Assembly: GCA_014323675.1 (NCBI GenBank)
Contig: JACONN010000003.1
Location: forward strand, 310,001 to 374,000
Reading direction: 5' to 3'
From: Hormoscilla sp. GM7CHS1pb
GTDB taxonomy: Bacteria; Cyanobacteriota; Cyanobacteriia; Cyanobacteriales; Desertifilaceae
DNA: 64,000 nt
The notes under the pieces are model-generated. The model saw only the letters and a list, made by a program, of their open reading frames with translations. It was not told the DNA's origin and did no database searches. Each line of letters opens with the position of its first letter. Position 1 is the stretch's first letter. Of this stretch, positions 35,212 through 45,661 are shown in pieces. Position numbers and translations under genes: made by a program.

Positions 35212-35681
35212 TCCTCCTGAAGCCGTTGAATATAGTCGGCAATCAACACGCGCGTATAACTATTGAGAGGATAGGATATTGCCTGTTGGGGAGTCACCCA
35301 GGCCCATTCGACAATTTCTTCGTTGGGCCTAATGGTTTCACTGGCTGAGAAGGCATAGTAGTTGATCATGATGAAATGGGCATCCCGGACAAATTGCGGG
35401 TCTAGCACAGCCTCTTGTAATAATGCGAAGCGTACTTGGGTCAATTCTAGACCGACTTCTTCTCTAAATTCTCTGGCTAGTGCTGCTTCTAGGGTTTCGC
35501 CCCATTCTACTTTACCACCCGGTACACCCCAGGTGCCCCGCCACTTGGTAGTTTTAACAATCAGAACTCGTCCAGCGCCATTAACAACCAGTGCCCCTAC
35601 CGTAGTCAAGGGAAACTGCTTTGATACAGATGCTTGTTCTATTGTATTTTGATTTGCGAGCACTTGGTCTGTCAAACTCAT
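35208..35681 (-). CDS. Nudix hydrolase
   Basis: The 157-aa protein carries a complete Nudix box GGKVEWGETLEAALAREFRE-EVGLEL (residues 55-80, GX5EX7REUXEEXGU). It is the first gene of a six-gene minus-strand run. A Nudix enzyme can hydrolyse dihydroneopterin triphosphate (FolQ role) or other nucleotide diphosphates. In this operon the FolQ-like role is attractive but not demonstrated. Confidence 0.85.
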   Translation of the reverse strand: MSLTDQVLANQNTIEQASVSKQFPLTTVGALVVNGAGRVLIVKTTKWRGTWGVPGGKVEWGETLEAALAREFREEVGLELTQVRFALLQEAVLDPQFVRDAHFIMINYYAFSASETIRPNEEIVEWAWVTPQQAISYPLNSYTRVLIADYIQRLQEE

Positions 35682-36072
35682 TATGTCCGTTTTTTTTTGT
35701 CCAGTAACTTGCCCGGTAACTCGTCCCGTCGTTCCCGATCATTATACTGCTATCGTGTCAATTGCACAAATTTTCTTGCCAAATCGGTTGTAATCTGCTC
35801 TGGCTATGGGTTCCGATTTATCCGGCACGGTGGGCGATCGGGAAAAATTCAGCAATTCCAAGTATAGACTGCTGAGACCGATTTTGCTCAAAAAACTGCT
35901 TTTTTGTCTGGGTTTGGCTGCTTGCAGCTAGTTGCAGTTGTACCTGCACCGCATTGCTCCCATGCTACGCAGGTCGGCAACAGTCGGTAATCTAGCGATC
36001 CCAAAAAAGAACAGTGATTTCCCGGAATAAGGGTAAGACGATCGGGTTAAACTGGACAGAAGCACCAATAGA
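35682..36072. other. Divergent intergenic region between the Nudix run and thrC
   Basis: This 391-bp region must hold promoters for both directions. It is moderately AT-rich with one HIP1-like site. No conserved RNA element or repeat family was recognised. Confidence 0.35.
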
Positions 36073-37209
36073 TTGAAATCAAACCACCAAGCGAAAGTGA
36101 CTCTTACTCTGTCAGCAGAAAACTCCCACCCCCTTAAGGCTACCCCAGAACGACCGATATGGCGCGGTCTCATTGAAACCTACCGCAATTATCTGCCAGT
36201 AACTGAAACTACCCCAGTTATCACTTTACTGGAGGGGAACACTCCCCTAATTCCGGCTCCGGCGATCGCGGAGCAGATCGGCAGACAGGTACAAGTATAT
36301 GTCAAATTTGACGGTCTCAACCCCACGGGCAGCTTCAAGGACCGGGGGATGACGATGGCGGTTTCCAAGGCCAAGGAAGAAGGTGCCCAGGCAGTAATTT
36401 GTGCTAGCACCGGCAATACATCAGCATCAGCAGCAGCCTATGCCCGGCGGGGCGGACTGAAAGCATTTGTGATCGTTCCCGATGGCTATATCGCCCTAGG
36501 AAAATTAGCTCAAGCTTTAGTTTACGGTGCAGAGGTGCTGGCAATCAAGGGAAATTTTGACCGCGCCTTGGAAATTGTCCGGCAGATGGCGGCGGATTAT
36601 CCCGTCACCCTGGTAAACTCAATCAATCCCTATCGTTTAGAAGGTCAGAAGACTGGTGCCTTTGAGGTAGTAGATGATTTAGGGGATGCCCCCGACTGGT
36701 TGTGCGTTCCCGTGGGCAATGCTGGCAACATCACTGCTTACTGGATGGGATTTTGTCAGTATCATCAGGAGGGAAAATGCGATCGCCTGCCTCGGATGAT
36801 GGGATTTCAAGCCGCCGGTGCCGCTCCGATCCTCGCCGGTAGGCCCATAACAGATCCAGAAACATTAGCAACCGCCATTCGCATCGGTAACCCCGCTAGC
36901 TGGTCAAAGGCGATCGCGGCCCAAGAAGCGAGTCAGGGACAATTTGCAGCTGTTACAGACGAAGAAATTCTGGATGCCTACCGGTTGCTAGCCAGTGGCG
37001 AAGGGATTTTCTGCGAACCAGCATCTGCTGCATCGGTAGCGGGTTTGCTGAAGCTCAAAGAGCAAGTGCCAACGGGAGCGACAGTGGTTTGCGTCCTGAC
37101 TGGTAACGGTTTGAAAGACCCGGATATCGCCATTAAACATAGTAACAATCCCTTGCAGCGAGGAATTGAACCAGATATCGCCTCGGTAGCTCAAGCAATG
37201 GGGTTTTAG
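36073..37209 (+). CDS. thrC: Threonine synthase
   Basis: The 378-aa PLP enzyme has the Schiff-base lysine in [10 protein letters not shown] (Lys89 from the 36073 start), the phosphate-binding [15 protein letters not shown] block and [14 protein letters not shown]. It makes threonine from O-phosphohomoserine. The start is not certain: TTG at 36073, or GTG at 36097, after which the sequence reads [17 protein letters not shown] as in related proteins. Confidence 0.92.
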   Translation: MKSNHQAKVTLTLSAENSHPLKATPERPIWRGLIETYRNYLPVTETTPVITLLEGNTPLIPAPAIAEQIGRQVQVYVKFDGLNPTGSFKDRGMTMAVSKAKEEGAQAVICASTGNTSASAAAYARRGGLKAFVIVPDGYIALGKLAQALVYGAEVLAIKGNFDRALEIVRQMAADYPVTLVNSINPYRLEGQKTGAFEVVDDLGDAPDWLCVPVGNAGNITAYWMGFCQYHQEGKCDRLPRMMGFQAAGAAPILAGRPITDPETLATAIRIGNPASWSKAIAAQEASQGQFAAVTDEEILDAYRLLASGEGIFCEPASAASVAGLLKLKEQVPTGATVVCVLTGNGLKDPDIAIKHSNNPLQRGIEPDIASVAQAMGF

Positions 37210-37421
37210 TCAGTGCCGTAGGACCGCTCCTTTGTCTGTCAGTGGTTAGCGATCGTTCGTTGTATGCCTGACGCCAAACCGTGGGAACCTGGTTAGCAGT
37301 AAACTCACAACTAACACCCACAACTAACAACTGACCGCTAACCACTGACAATTACAACCCCAAGTTTTCATTACTCTAACTTAAAAGATAACCAAAATCC
37401 CACCGATATTAACAAGAGATC

Positions 37422-38084
37422 GTGACAGCAGATATTAGCGAAATAATCCAAAATGGAATCCTATTCGACATGAAAAACTGGGAAAATTTATCCTCAAATA
37501 CTGATAACCTACCCGCAATAATCGATCGCTTGTTTTTGATTATGCAAGAGCGAAATATAGATTATCTTCTCGTCGGCGGAGTCGCATTGCTCAGTTATAT
37601 AGAAGGTCGTAACACGCAAGACATTGATTTAATTATAGCAAAAACAGATCTGAATTACGTCCCAGAAATTCAGATTATAGAAGAAAACAAAGACTTTGCT
37701 TTCGGTCAATTTAATAACCTGAGAGTAGACTTGCTTTTCACACAAAACTTCTTGTTCGATACGGTAATCAGAAATTGTGTCGCCGAACGCCAATTTGGCG
37801 AGCGTTTAGTTAAATGCGTCACAGTAGAAGGACTAATTTTACTCAAACTGTATGCCTTACCATCCCTTTATCGACAAGGACAATTTTCGCGAGTTAGCAT
37901 TTATGAAAACGACATTCTCCTATTAATGCTTAACTATAACATCGATATCTCTCATCTTTTTCAGACTCTCACTCCTCATGTTTTGGTTACAGACTTACAA
38001 GAAATTCAGAACGCAGTAGCAGACATTCAGGCGCGGATACAACGTTTTCAAGCGCAAAAGCGGAATTTAGATGGCTCTGAGTAA
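37422..38084 (+). CDS. Nucleotidyltransferase-fold protein (MNT/AbiEii-like)
   Basis: The 220-aa protein has the minimal nucleotidyltransferase signature YLLVGGVALLSYIEGRNTQD-IDLI, with the Gly-Gly helix start and the Asp-x-Asp pair, plus RVDLLF as third acidic strand. Such proteins often transfer nucleotides to proteins or tRNAs and include the AbiEii toxins. No antitoxin-like partner was seen next to it. GTG at 37422 is used here; an ATG at 37470 would also fit. Confidence 0.65.
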   Translation: MTADISEIIQNGILFDMKNWENLSSNTDNLPAIIDRLFLIMQERNIDYLLVGGVALLSYIEGRNTQDIDLIIAKTDLNYVPEIQIIEENKDFAFGQFNNLRVDLLFTQNFLFDTVIRNCVAERQFGERLVKCVTVEGLILLKLYALPSLYRQGQFSRVSIYENDILLLMLNYNIDISHLFQTLTPHVLVTDLQEIQNAVADIQARIQRFQAQKRNLDGSE

Positions 38085-38156
38085 CATCATAAGCAATTGG
38101 TAAATTCTCTCATTCAAAATTATTGCATACAACTATCAACTATCAACTATCAACTG

Positions 38157-38662
38157 TCAACTGTTCCCATGGCTGCGCCACGCTGCGCGATCAGAAGATG
38201 CTTCCTTTTGGACCCGGTTTTTATTCAGCTGCTCGATCGCGTCTACCAGAGCCGATGTTAAACTTTGTTTAGTATGGGCATGTTGCTCTTTTTCTGCTTG
38301 CAGTGCCAGGGCCAGGCGATCGCGCTCCCCGAGGGCGTTGAGTAATTTCTGCTTCAACTCTGCTGGTATTTGTAACTCTTCCACCAGTGGGGCGATGGCT
38401 TCATCACAAATAGCTTCTCCTGCTATTCCGGAATCATCTGTCCGATGCCCTTGCAGTTCCTGAATTTTCGCCTTGAGTACGGCTGGCGCCGCGCTGCGCG
38501 ATCGGCAATCTTTTCCTGCGCTAACTGGGCCTCTTTGCGACGCTGCTGTGCTTCCGTTTCGTAGAGTTTATGCCAGTTATCCGCGCTGGCAGAGGCCCGA
38601 TCGCGTTCCTGTTATGCTTGGATTAATTGCTGTTGCAGTATCTTTATTTGTTCATTATTCAT
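38157..38662 (-). pseudogene. Coiled-coil protein gene disrupted by a stop and by GC-rich repeats
   Basis: Starting at ATG 38662 the frame reads MNNEQIKILQQQLIQA, then a TAA, then QERDRASASADNWHKLYETE and LAQEKIADRAARRQPYS. At 38481-38503 a copy of the GC-rich repeat (GCGCAGCGCGGCGCCAGCC) is inserted and shifts the frame. The original sequence resumes as VLKAKIQELQGHRTDDSGI and continues to VEELQIPAELKQKLLNALGE and a C-terminus again made of the repeat (38168-38190). The intact product would have been a small cytoplasmic coiled-coil protein of unknown role. Confidence 0.7.
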
Positions 38663-38708
38663 TTTCCCCTTCTTTCTTGCTGATTACCCTGAGGAACACT
38701 ATCAACTA

Positions 38709-40175
38709 TCAACCTCCTAATAACAACTGAGTAATTGCCATAGGTGCTGGCAAAATAATCATCAATAATAAACTTATTGCTAACAAGCCAGCCAAGTCGC
38801 GCCAGTTATCCAGTCTACTCACATCATTCAAAGCTGGTTCGTCATAGACCGGCATAAACAAGAGGACGATCGCCCACAAGAAAAATTCCCGCTTAATCAT
38901 TGCTAGAATCAGAACTAAGAATCGAGTCACGTGACCAATGAGTACAGCGGTGCGTTGCCCAAATATAGCGTGGACAACATGACCTCCGTCTAGTTGTCCC
39001 ACTGGCATCAAATTCAGGGCCGTAACCACCAACCCCAAATAACCAGCTACAGCCACAGGATGGAGTTGAATCGCGCTGTCTGGCGTTAAAGCACTGCCTA
39101 AGACCAATTTACTCAGAAGGACGAGTAAGGTAGATCTCTTGGGGTCGAGGGCCGTGAAGCTCAATAAGTTAGCATCGGGGTTTTCCGGTACTACCTGGGA
39201 ATGGGCTAATCCCCACAGCAATAAAGGTAATGTAGCAACTAGACCTGCCACTGGTCCCGCAATGCCCACATCAAATACTGCTTTGCGGTTAGGGATTGCC
39301 GAACGAATTTGAATGAAGGCTCCAAAGGTGCCCAGGAAAAAAGGCACTGGGATAAAATAGGGAAGGGTGGTACGGATGTCATAATGCCGCGCTGTCAGAT
39401 AATGACCTAATTCATGGATGCCCAGAATCAACATCAGCGCCAAGGCATAGGGCATGCCCAAAAGTAACAGTTTGGGGTCGGCAAAAACTGCTTCTCTCGA
39501 TACTCCTGCAATCGAGATCGTCCCGATGAAGGTGGTGGTAACACCCGTAACAGCTAGCAGTCCCAAGGCCAGACCCGGTCGCGTCAGCGTCGGCTTTTTA
39601 GCCGTGGAATTAACATGGGGATTAGGAAACAGGGTAAAGAAGGGTTGGGATTGATTATTCCAGCCTTCTTGAAACAGCACCAAGAAGCGATCGCCAAATT
39701 CAGCCTCAATATTAGACCGAATCCTCTGATATGCTACCTCCGGTGTTGCGCGCAGCCGCCCCCGACAGACCACAACTTGAGGTCTATACTCAATCTCGGT
39801 GAGGTAGTAGACCGACCAAGGAAAACAGTCTTTGAGTTTGGTTTCCGATGTGCGATCGAATTGCAGGGTAGGTTGCTGCTGAACAGATGTACGACTTTGA
39901 GCTTGCTGCTGCCCGGCCTGACGCCGTGGCATCCCCTGGCTTCCCAGCCGCACTAGCAACCAGTACAATAATGGACAAATCAGAAACGGTCCCCAAATCA
40001 GCACCCGTGGCGGCGGCGTATTCTCGCCATAGATCGAAGTCCACCCCGTCCAAATCAGCGCCGGTGTCATGAGTACCAGCCACAAGAGCCATACTGGCGT
40101 CCGGGTGATGCCAGCAACGCTACGCCCGACAATAAAGTAAGTAATCAGTCCCAAAAATATTAACCAAAAAATCAT
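38709..40175 (-). CDS. Site-2-protease-family (M50) membrane metalloprotease, EGY-like
   Basis: The 488-aa protein has N-terminal membrane helices (about 1-75), a soluble domain (about 100-190), and a C-terminal protease with zinc motif HELGH at 254-258 and the distal LDGGH motif at 395-399 within LMPVGQLDGGHVVH. The layout matches cyanobacterial and chloroplast EGY-type S2P homologues, which cleave membrane-bound regulators. It diverges from ftsH, another membrane protease. Start ATG 40175. Confidence 0.9.
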   Translation of the reverse strand: MIFWLIFLGLITYFIVGRSVAGITRTPVWLLWLVLMTPALIWTGWTSIYGENTPPPRVLIWGPFLICPLLYWLLVRLGSQGMPRRQAGQQQAQSRTSVQQQPTLQFDRTSETKLKDCFPWSVYYLTEIEYRPQVVVCRGRLRATPEVAYQRIRSNIEAEFGDRFLVLFQEGWNNQSQPFFTLFPNPHVNSTAKKPTLTRPGLALGLLAVTGVTTTFIGTISIAGVSREAVFADPKLLLLGMPYALALMLILGIHELGHYLTARHYDIRTTLPYFIPVPFFLGTFGAFIQIRSAIPNRKAVFDVGIAGPVAGLVATLPLLLWGLAHSQVVPENPDANLLSFTALDPKRSTLLVLLSKLVLGSALTPDSAIQLHPVAVAGYLGLVVTALNLMPVGQLDGGHVVHAIFGQRTAVLIGHVTRFLVLILAMIKREFFLWAIVLLFMPVYDEPALNDVSRLDNWRDLAGLLAISLLLMIILPAPMAITQLLLGG

Positions 40176-40587
40176 GCCATCCCACCGCTACGCTTCACCC
40201 AAACAACCACGGGGCCTCCGGGTCATTCACCCGGTTCGGCTTGCCTTTATTATAGTCTCTCTGGTGGCGCCTTGTTTTATGTCACTTACTCCCCTCACAG
40301 CAAGGGTACCCTGCGCCATTGCGGACTTCCAAAACCTTTCACTGGCCCAGACAGCTTCAAAGGGTGCAGCGCTTGCCCTTGCGTTTTAGCCCCGAAACAC
40401 TCAATTTTATTTGTCCAGGTGCTCGTACTGGCTTTTTGCGAGAGGGGCGATCGCTCGGGATCGTCTGAGATAAACGCAGCTGGATTTAAATGCTTTGTGT
40501 AAAGTCCCAAACCTGCTCTTTTAATCATAAATATACTATCATATAACTGGCAGATAACGATTACTTAAGAATCTGAAGAGGAAAAAG
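40176..40587. other. Divergent spacer between the S2P gene and ftsH
   Basis: This region includes a hairpin-like GGGGCCTCCGGGTCATTCAC...CCCGGTT segment near 40212-40235 and AT-rich sequence before ftsH (TATACTATCATATAACT near 40528-40546) that may contain its promoter. A good ribosome-binding site (AGAGGAAA) precedes ATG 40588. Confidence 0.4.
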
Positions 40588-42474
40588 ATGAAAAACAACT
40601 CGATCGAATCATGGATGAGGTATGTTGCTGCTAGAGGCGCAGCATTCGGCAGTGCCTTGACCCTCAGTGGGATGATGATGTTATCATCAGGACTGGAGAA
40701 AACGCCAGTCCTGGCACAGGAAAATCGCAACAAACTGAGTTACAGCCAACTGTTAGAGAAAATTGAGGCCGGGGAAGTTAGTTCTGTTGAGATTAACTCG
40801 GAGCAAAATATTGTCCGAGTCAAGTTAGATGATGAAAACGAAACGATCGATGTAAGAATATTCGATCGCAATCTTGAGCTGCTGGATGCTCTGAAAGCAA
40901 ATCAGGTAGAATTTGGAGAGCAGCGGACTCCTTCTAGCAGTGCGCTTATGGGTATATTAACAAATTTGCTGTTGATTATGCTGTTGATTACGGGATTGAT
41001 GATGATTTTGCGTCGTTCCTCTCAGGCGACGGGTCAAGCAATGAATTTTGGCAAATCCCGAGCGCGCTTTCAAATGGAAGCAAAAACAGGAGTAAATTTC
41101 TCAGATGTGGCGGGAATTGAAGAAGCTAAGGAAGAACTGCAAGAAGTGGTGACTTTCCTGAAAAGCCCCGAACAGTTTACAGCCCTGGGGGCAAAGATTC
41201 CCAGAGGGGTGCTGTTAATCGGTGCCCCGGGCACGGGAAAAACTCTGATGGCCAAGGCGATCGCGGGGGAAGCGGGGGTGCCATTTTTCAGCATTTCGGG
41301 TTCGGAATTTGTGGAGATGTTTGTTGGTGTCGGGGCGTCGCGGGTGCGGGATTTGTTTAGAAAGGCGAAGGAAAATGCTCCCTGTCTGGTGTTTATTGAT
41401 GAAATAGATGCGGTGGGACGGCAACGGGGCACCGGAATTGGTGGCGGGAATGACGAACGGGAGCAAACTCTCAATCAGTTGCTCACGGAAATGGATGGAT
41501 TTGAAACGAACAATGGGATCATTATTATTGCCGCAACTAACCGCCCTGATGTTTTGGATACGGCCCTGCTGCGACCGGGTCGGTTTGACCGTCAGGTGAT
41601 CGTGGATCTGCCGACTTATAAGGGGCGTTTGGGTATTTTGCAGGTCCATGCCCGCGATAAGAAGTTGGATCGGTCTGTGGATCTGGAGGCGATCGCCCGA
41701 CGTACTCCTGGTTTTTCTGGGGCGGATTTAGCTAATGTTCTCAATGAAGCAGCAATCTTGACAGCCCGTCGCCGCAAAGAGGCGATTACACCTTTAGAAG
41801 TTAGCGATGCGATCGATCGGGTGACGATTGGCTTGACCTTAAATCCCCTGCTAGATAGCAAGAAGAAGCGGTTGATTGCCTACCACGAGGTGGGTCACAG
41901 CTTGGTGAGAACCCAGTTGAAAAATGCTGACCCCTTAGATAAAACTACAATTCTGCCCCGATCGGGAGGGATTGGTGGTTTTTCTAGTTCGGTGCCCGAT
42001 GAAGAGAGGGAAGGTCTCTACAGTCGGGCTTGGATCTTGGACAAGATTACCGTTAGTCTGGGGGGAAGGGCAGCAGAGATAGAGGTATTTGGCGCAGATG
42101 AGATCACTGATGGCGCTAACAACGATCTTAAAAAGGTGACTGACTTGGCCAGGAGGATGGTAACTCTCTATGGCATGGGAGATCTGGGACAATTGGCTTT
42201 GGAAAATCCCGGTAACGAGGTGTTTTTGGGTCGCGATTTGATGCCTCGATCTGAGTATTCTGAGGCCGTGGCAACTCAGATCGATCGCCAAATCCGGGAT
42301 ATTGCCATGGCCTGCTATGAAAAAGCCCGCCAGATCCTCCGCGAACATCGACCCCTCATGGATATCCTCGTGGATCTGCTACTGGAACGAGAAACGATCG
42401 AAGGAGATGAATTCCGCAAAATTGTTGCAGAATATACCGAAAATACTGCCGACAAACTGGTAAAAAGTCTTTAA
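40588..42474 (+). CDS. ftsH: ATP-dependent zinc metalloprotease FtsH
   Basis: The 628-aa membrane AAA+ protease has an N-terminal helix, a periplasmic or lumenal domain (about 45-115), a second helix (about 118-142), Walker A GAPGTGKT at 212-219, Walker B FIDEID at 269-274, the second region of homology around [20 protein letters not shown], and the zinc motif HEVGH at 433-437. FtsH hexamers degrade damaged membrane proteins, including D1 of photosystem II in cyanobacteria. Which of the usual four cyanobacterial FtsH paralogues it is cannot be told here. Confidence 0.96.
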   Translation: MKNNSIESWMRYVAARGAAFGSALTLSGMMMLSSGLEKTPVLAQENRNKLSYSQLLEKIEAGEVSSVEINSEQNIVRVKLDDENETIDVRIFDRNLELLDALKANQVEFGEQRTPSSSALMGILTNLLLIMLLITGLMMILRRSSQATGQAMNFGKSRARFQMEAKTGVNFSDVAGIEEAKEELQEVVTFLKSPEQFTALGAKIPRGVLLIGAPGTGKTLMAKAIAGEAGVPFFSISGSEFVEMFVGVGASRVRDLFRKAKENAPCLVFIDEIDAVGRQRGTGIGGGNDEREQTLNQLLTEMDGFETNNGIIIIAATNRPDVLDTALLRPGRFDRQVIVDLPTYKGRLGILQVHARDKKLDRSVDLEAIARRTPGFSGADLANVLNEAAILTARRRKEAITPLEVSDAIDRVTIGLTLNPLLDSKKKRLIAYHEVGHSLVRTQLKNADPLDKTTILPRSGGIGGFSSSVPDEEREGLYSRAWILDKITVSLGGRAAEIEVFGADEITDGANNDLKKVTDLARRMVTLYGMGDLGQLALENPGNEVFLGRDLMPRSEYSEAVATQIDRQIRDIAMACYEKARQILREHRPLMDILVDLLLERETIEGDEFRKIVAEYTENTADKLVKSL

Positions 42475-42480
42475 TAGCAA

Positions 42481-43089
42481 TTATCTTCGGCTTCGCTGCC
42501 AATTTCGGTGTTGACGTCCAGAGTTGTACATGGCTTTCAGCACCAGGGCTGGATCTACCCATTTGTTAGCATACTTCAGCCCCCAATGCAAGTGGGGGCC
42601 ATTAGTGCGACCGCTCATACCTACGCGAGCAATTCTTTGGCCAGTTAACACTTGTTGACCCTGCCAAAGTTGGATACCCCCATCCCGATCGAGCAAATAG
42701 GGGCGACCATCTGCCGATAATACATCACCTTTGAGGTGACAATAGATATGTTTCCAATTGCCTGATTGAATCATAATTCCGGTGCCACATTTGCTATCTG
42801 ACCAAACTTCGACAACTTTGCCACTCCACCAACTGCGAATGTAGCTACCTTGCGGGGCTGCCAGGTCTAAGCCATAATGAAAGCCCTGATATGGATATTC
42901 GCGGTAGCCAAAACCGGAACTATAGTCCTGAAAATTTTCTACTGGAAAGGAGCCCTTTTGCCAAATATTATTTTCTGCTGGGTTGGCGGCAACTTCTAAA
43001 GCCTTGGTATTCTTTAGTTGCGACGGTATGACCAGCATTCCTGCTAGACTCAGCCCTGTTATTAATAGTATTATAGTATTTGGCTTCAT
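42481..43089 (-). CDS. M23-family (LytM) peptidase-like secreted protein
   Basis: From ATG 43089, preceded by AGGAG, the protein is 202 aa with a signal peptide (IILLITGLSLAGMLVIPSQL) and an M23 domain: GFHYGLDLAA (zinc ligands His and Asp) and PHLHWGLKY (active-site HxH). Such enzymes cleave peptidoglycan cross-links, often during division. It converges on ftsH with a 6-bp gap. An in-frame ATG at 43110 lacks a ribosome-binding site. Confidence 0.85.
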   Translation of the reverse strand: MKPNTIILLITGLSLAGMLVIPSQLKNTKALEVAANPAENNIWQKGSFPVENFQDYSSGFGYREYPYQGFHYGLDLAAPQGSYIRSWWSGKVVEVWSDSKCGTGIMIQSGNWKHIYCHLKGDVLSADGRPYLLDRDGGIQLWQGQQVLTGQRIARVGMSGRTNGPHLHWGLKYANKWVDPALVLKAMYNSGRQHRNWQRSRR

Positions 43090-43391
43090 TTCTTTACTCC
43101 TATGGGACATTGAGCATTATATAATAACTTGAAGTGGTTATCCTTTATGTATTCTCAATGAACAATTCTCACCGAACAACTAACAACTAATCGAGTGTGA
43201 TAATTGTCACATACATTGCTGACTGCTATCACTCAAGGGGCTGTCTGGGATCATATGGATACTCTATTGCCATCACTCAATCTGCCGCAAAACATCACAT
43301 GACTTGGGCGACTACCATCACGAATATTCTGGGGATCGTGGTTAACAATATCAATATAGGTAAAGCTAAGAGATAATAAGGAGTTATAACA
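43090..43391. other. Divergent spacer
   Basis: Intergenic sequence between the M23 gene and the 74-aa gene, with no recognised repeat or RNA. An AAGGAG ribosome-binding site for the following gene lies at about 43378-43383. Confidence 0.35.
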
Positions 43392-43616
43392 ATGTCGAAT
43401 ATATCTAGAATCTTATATTCCAAAAGCCGCTACTACGGTGAAGTAAAACCAGAGAATTTGGTGTTTAATGCGAATCTACAGGAATTTGCTCAGCGGGTAA
43501 GTTACATCAGTAGTTTTGCTAGCAGCGGTAAGATTACCTTAGATCAGGCATTCTCAGACATTGAATCCCTATGGCAAAGGTTGGAGGAATCGAAAAAACA
43601 GTTGGGAGTGGGTTAG
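43392..43616 (+). CDS. Small conserved cyanobacterial protein (DUF7219-like)
   Basis: The 74-aa protein contains SRYYGEVKPENLVFNANLQE and FAQRVSYISSF, followed by an amphipathic helix ending in LWQRLEESKKQL. This pattern matches a small family widespread in cyanobacteria that I recall as DUF7219. The function is unknown; no membrane segment or signal is present. A clear ribosome-binding site precedes ATG 43392. Confidence 0.75.
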   Translation: MSNISRILYSKSRYYGEVKPENLVFNANLQEFAQRVSYISSFASSGKITLDQAFSDIESLWQRLEESKKQLGVG

Positions 43617-43939
43617 CATTATTTTTTGACTGAATCAAACTCTTCTTTCCCTGGTGCCTTGAGGGCTACTTCGATCGCTTTTAAAGCTGACCGAGGCTAA
43701 AATAATGGGAGCATCTGGTGTTTTGTAATTTAGCCCGCCCTTCGGCTAACGCTCAGGGACCACGCAGGCGGGTATGGAACCTGTAGCTGGACTCTTTAGG
43801 GTTCGGACGGCAATGAAAATATGAGATGCGCCCAAAATAATGCCTGTCGTCGGCAGTATACATAACGTCGGAGGACGTCGGAGGGGGAAATTTATTGAAT
43901 TAGATGGATGCTCGCCAACACCTCCTCGGGTAAGATATG
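43617..43939. other. Spacer with dispersed repeat
   Basis: It includes a GCCCGCCCTTCGGCTAACGC...GCAGGCGGG palindromic repeat (about 43733-43771; related to 59560-59585) and unrecognised sequence. No gene is supported. Confidence 0.4.
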
Positions 43940-45409
43940 CTATGGAACTGATGCTATGGGAGCCCTGCAAATCCAGATGCAATCCCGGGGAACGAGTTCA
44001 GTTTCTTTACAGAGAATTTCATAATTTAGGTGGCTGAGAAATTTTTCCATGATCCCATCTGTCATGACGGAGAAGGCGGTGCCCTCGCGACGCCCTAAGA
44101 GGTTGCCTGGGTAGTCGTTAAGGAATTTCTGCCACCCTAGGGGAGTGAGGATGTTGCTGTGGTGAAAGATGCACAGACGCTTCCCCCGCATTAGTCTGGG
44201 GATCTGGGTTAAGTAGTTGTAGATGTCTCTTGGTTCTATATGCACCATCGTGTCATAGCTAAAGCAGACATCGATAGTTCCTGGGGCAATGTTGTCTAAG
44301 CTTAATCCGTCTAGCTTGATATAAGATATGTTTTCGTCCCCTAGCCTTTTTCTAGTTGCTTGCAACATGTGGCTAGAAATATCGGCACATACTAGCTGTT
44401 GACAGTGCTTTAGCAATAAAGCTGCTGTTTTGCCGCCGCCAACCCCAATTTCTAACACCGTATCTGCTTTGTTGATGTAGGGGGCGATCGCCTGCTGTTC
44501 GATCAGAGATGCATATTCTGCGAGGGTGTTAGCGGCCCCGGCATTTTTGCCATTCCACTCATCGCCGATGTATGCTTGTCCTGTACTCTGCCAAGACTGG
44601 GCGTAGGCGTCCCACGCACCCTCGTAATCGATTTTCGGTGCTGCTTCTGTCATATCTTCATATTCCCAAAAAGTTCTGCCCAGATAGCTTGCTAGTTGCT
44701 GGTTGTAGGGTTTAAAATATTTTTCTAGCATCTGGCGCAGGTGCTTGTCAAGGGAGGAGACTGGATAATCTCCCATATTGTGCTTGCGGTATTCAGCTTG
44801 TTGATAGATGGGGATTTTCAGGAACTGGAAAACTTGACTGACCATCGCGGCGGGGTTTGCGTAGAAGTCTTCACTTTTGAGAATCAAGAATTCTTCTATA
44901 GGAAAGTATTGCATCCAGTGGCGCAGCTGTTGGATGTAAATACCTCGGGATAGGTAGCTGTAATGGCGGTGGTTGAAGCTGTGATAGTTGGGCTCGGCGA
45001 TTATTTTAGCTACTTCTCCTTCCAGTCTGGCGGCCTCTGAGGCGATCGCCTCTTCCAGAGTCAGGGACTCGAACCCCAGCCTGACTTCATGATAATAGTG
45101 GGAAATCGCTCTGTCTACGGGGTCTCGGAGTAAGGCGATCGGCTTCACTTGGGGATACAGCTGGTGGAGGCGCTGGGGGACGAGGGGATGATAGATATAG
45201 TAAGGACTTGCTTCTCCTGTCAGCATCTGTAGTTGGGATGCTGGGGTAAATTGTGAGGAGTACCACTCTACTCCTTTGTCAAAGTTCAAGTCAAAGAAAT
45301 GTAACTCTTTCTCTGCTGCTGGGGCGATCAGGGGATGTTCGATCAGATAGCTGTACAGCGATGTCGTGCCGCATCTTTGCCCCCCGATAATAATAAAGTC
45401 TGGCATCAC
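43940..45409 (-). CDS. Sulfotransferase-methyltransferase fusion protein
   Basis: The 489-aa protein joins two enzymes. Residues about 1-255 are a heparan-sulfate-type sulfotransferase with the PAPS 5'-phosphosulfate loop IIGGQRCGTTSLYSYL (7-22) and the 3'-phosphate block IALLRDPVDRAISHYYH (about 90-106). Residues about 300-440 are a class I methyltransferase with motif I VLEIGVGGGKTAALLL and LVCADISSHMLQATRKRL. It may sulfate and methylate the same glycan or metabolite in the cytoplasm. A truncated methyltransferase lies just upstream on the other strand. Start ATG 45409. Confidence 0.85.
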   Translation of the reverse strand: MMPDFIIIGGQRCGTTSLYSYLIEHPLIAPAAEKELHFFDLNFDKGVEWYSSQFTPASQLQMLTGEASPYYIYHPLVPQRLHQLYPQVKPIALLRDPVDRAISHYYHEVRLGFESLTLEEAIASEAARLEGEVAKIIAEPNYHSFNHRHYSYLSRGIYIQQLRHWMQYFPIEEFLILKSEDFYANPAAMVSQVFQFLKIPIYQQAEYRKHNMGDYPVSSLDKHLRQMLEKYFKPYNQQLASYLGRTFWEYEDMTEAAPKIDYEGAWDAYAQSWQSTGQAYIGDEWNGKNAGAANTLAEYASLIEQQAIAPYINKADTVLEIGVGGGKTAALLLKHCQQLVCADISSHMLQATRKRLGDENISYIKLDGLSLDNIAPGTIDVCFSYDTMVHIEPRDIYNYLTQIPRLMRGKRLCIFHHSNILTPLGWQKFLNDYPGNLLGRREGTAFSVMTDGIMEKFLSHLNYEILCKETELVPRDCIWICRAPIASVP

Positions 45410-45661
45410 GATCTATTTTTTATCCTTTTGGATTGTTTTTGTAAGGCAACTTTTTCAGAGCGCTTCTGGACTTCCTGCTTGCGGTTGGATGATTTATGCC
45501 CGACCCTCGTAATGATTTTTCTCTTATTATAATTATAGACAATAAATAACATTTATCTGAGCCCACTCCCCCACTATCCTGGTGGGCGGTGCCCAGTTAA
45601 CGGGACTGAGTGAAATTAATTTTGTTCTCTTACTTTTGGATGTCGGACACGAAGGTAGGAG

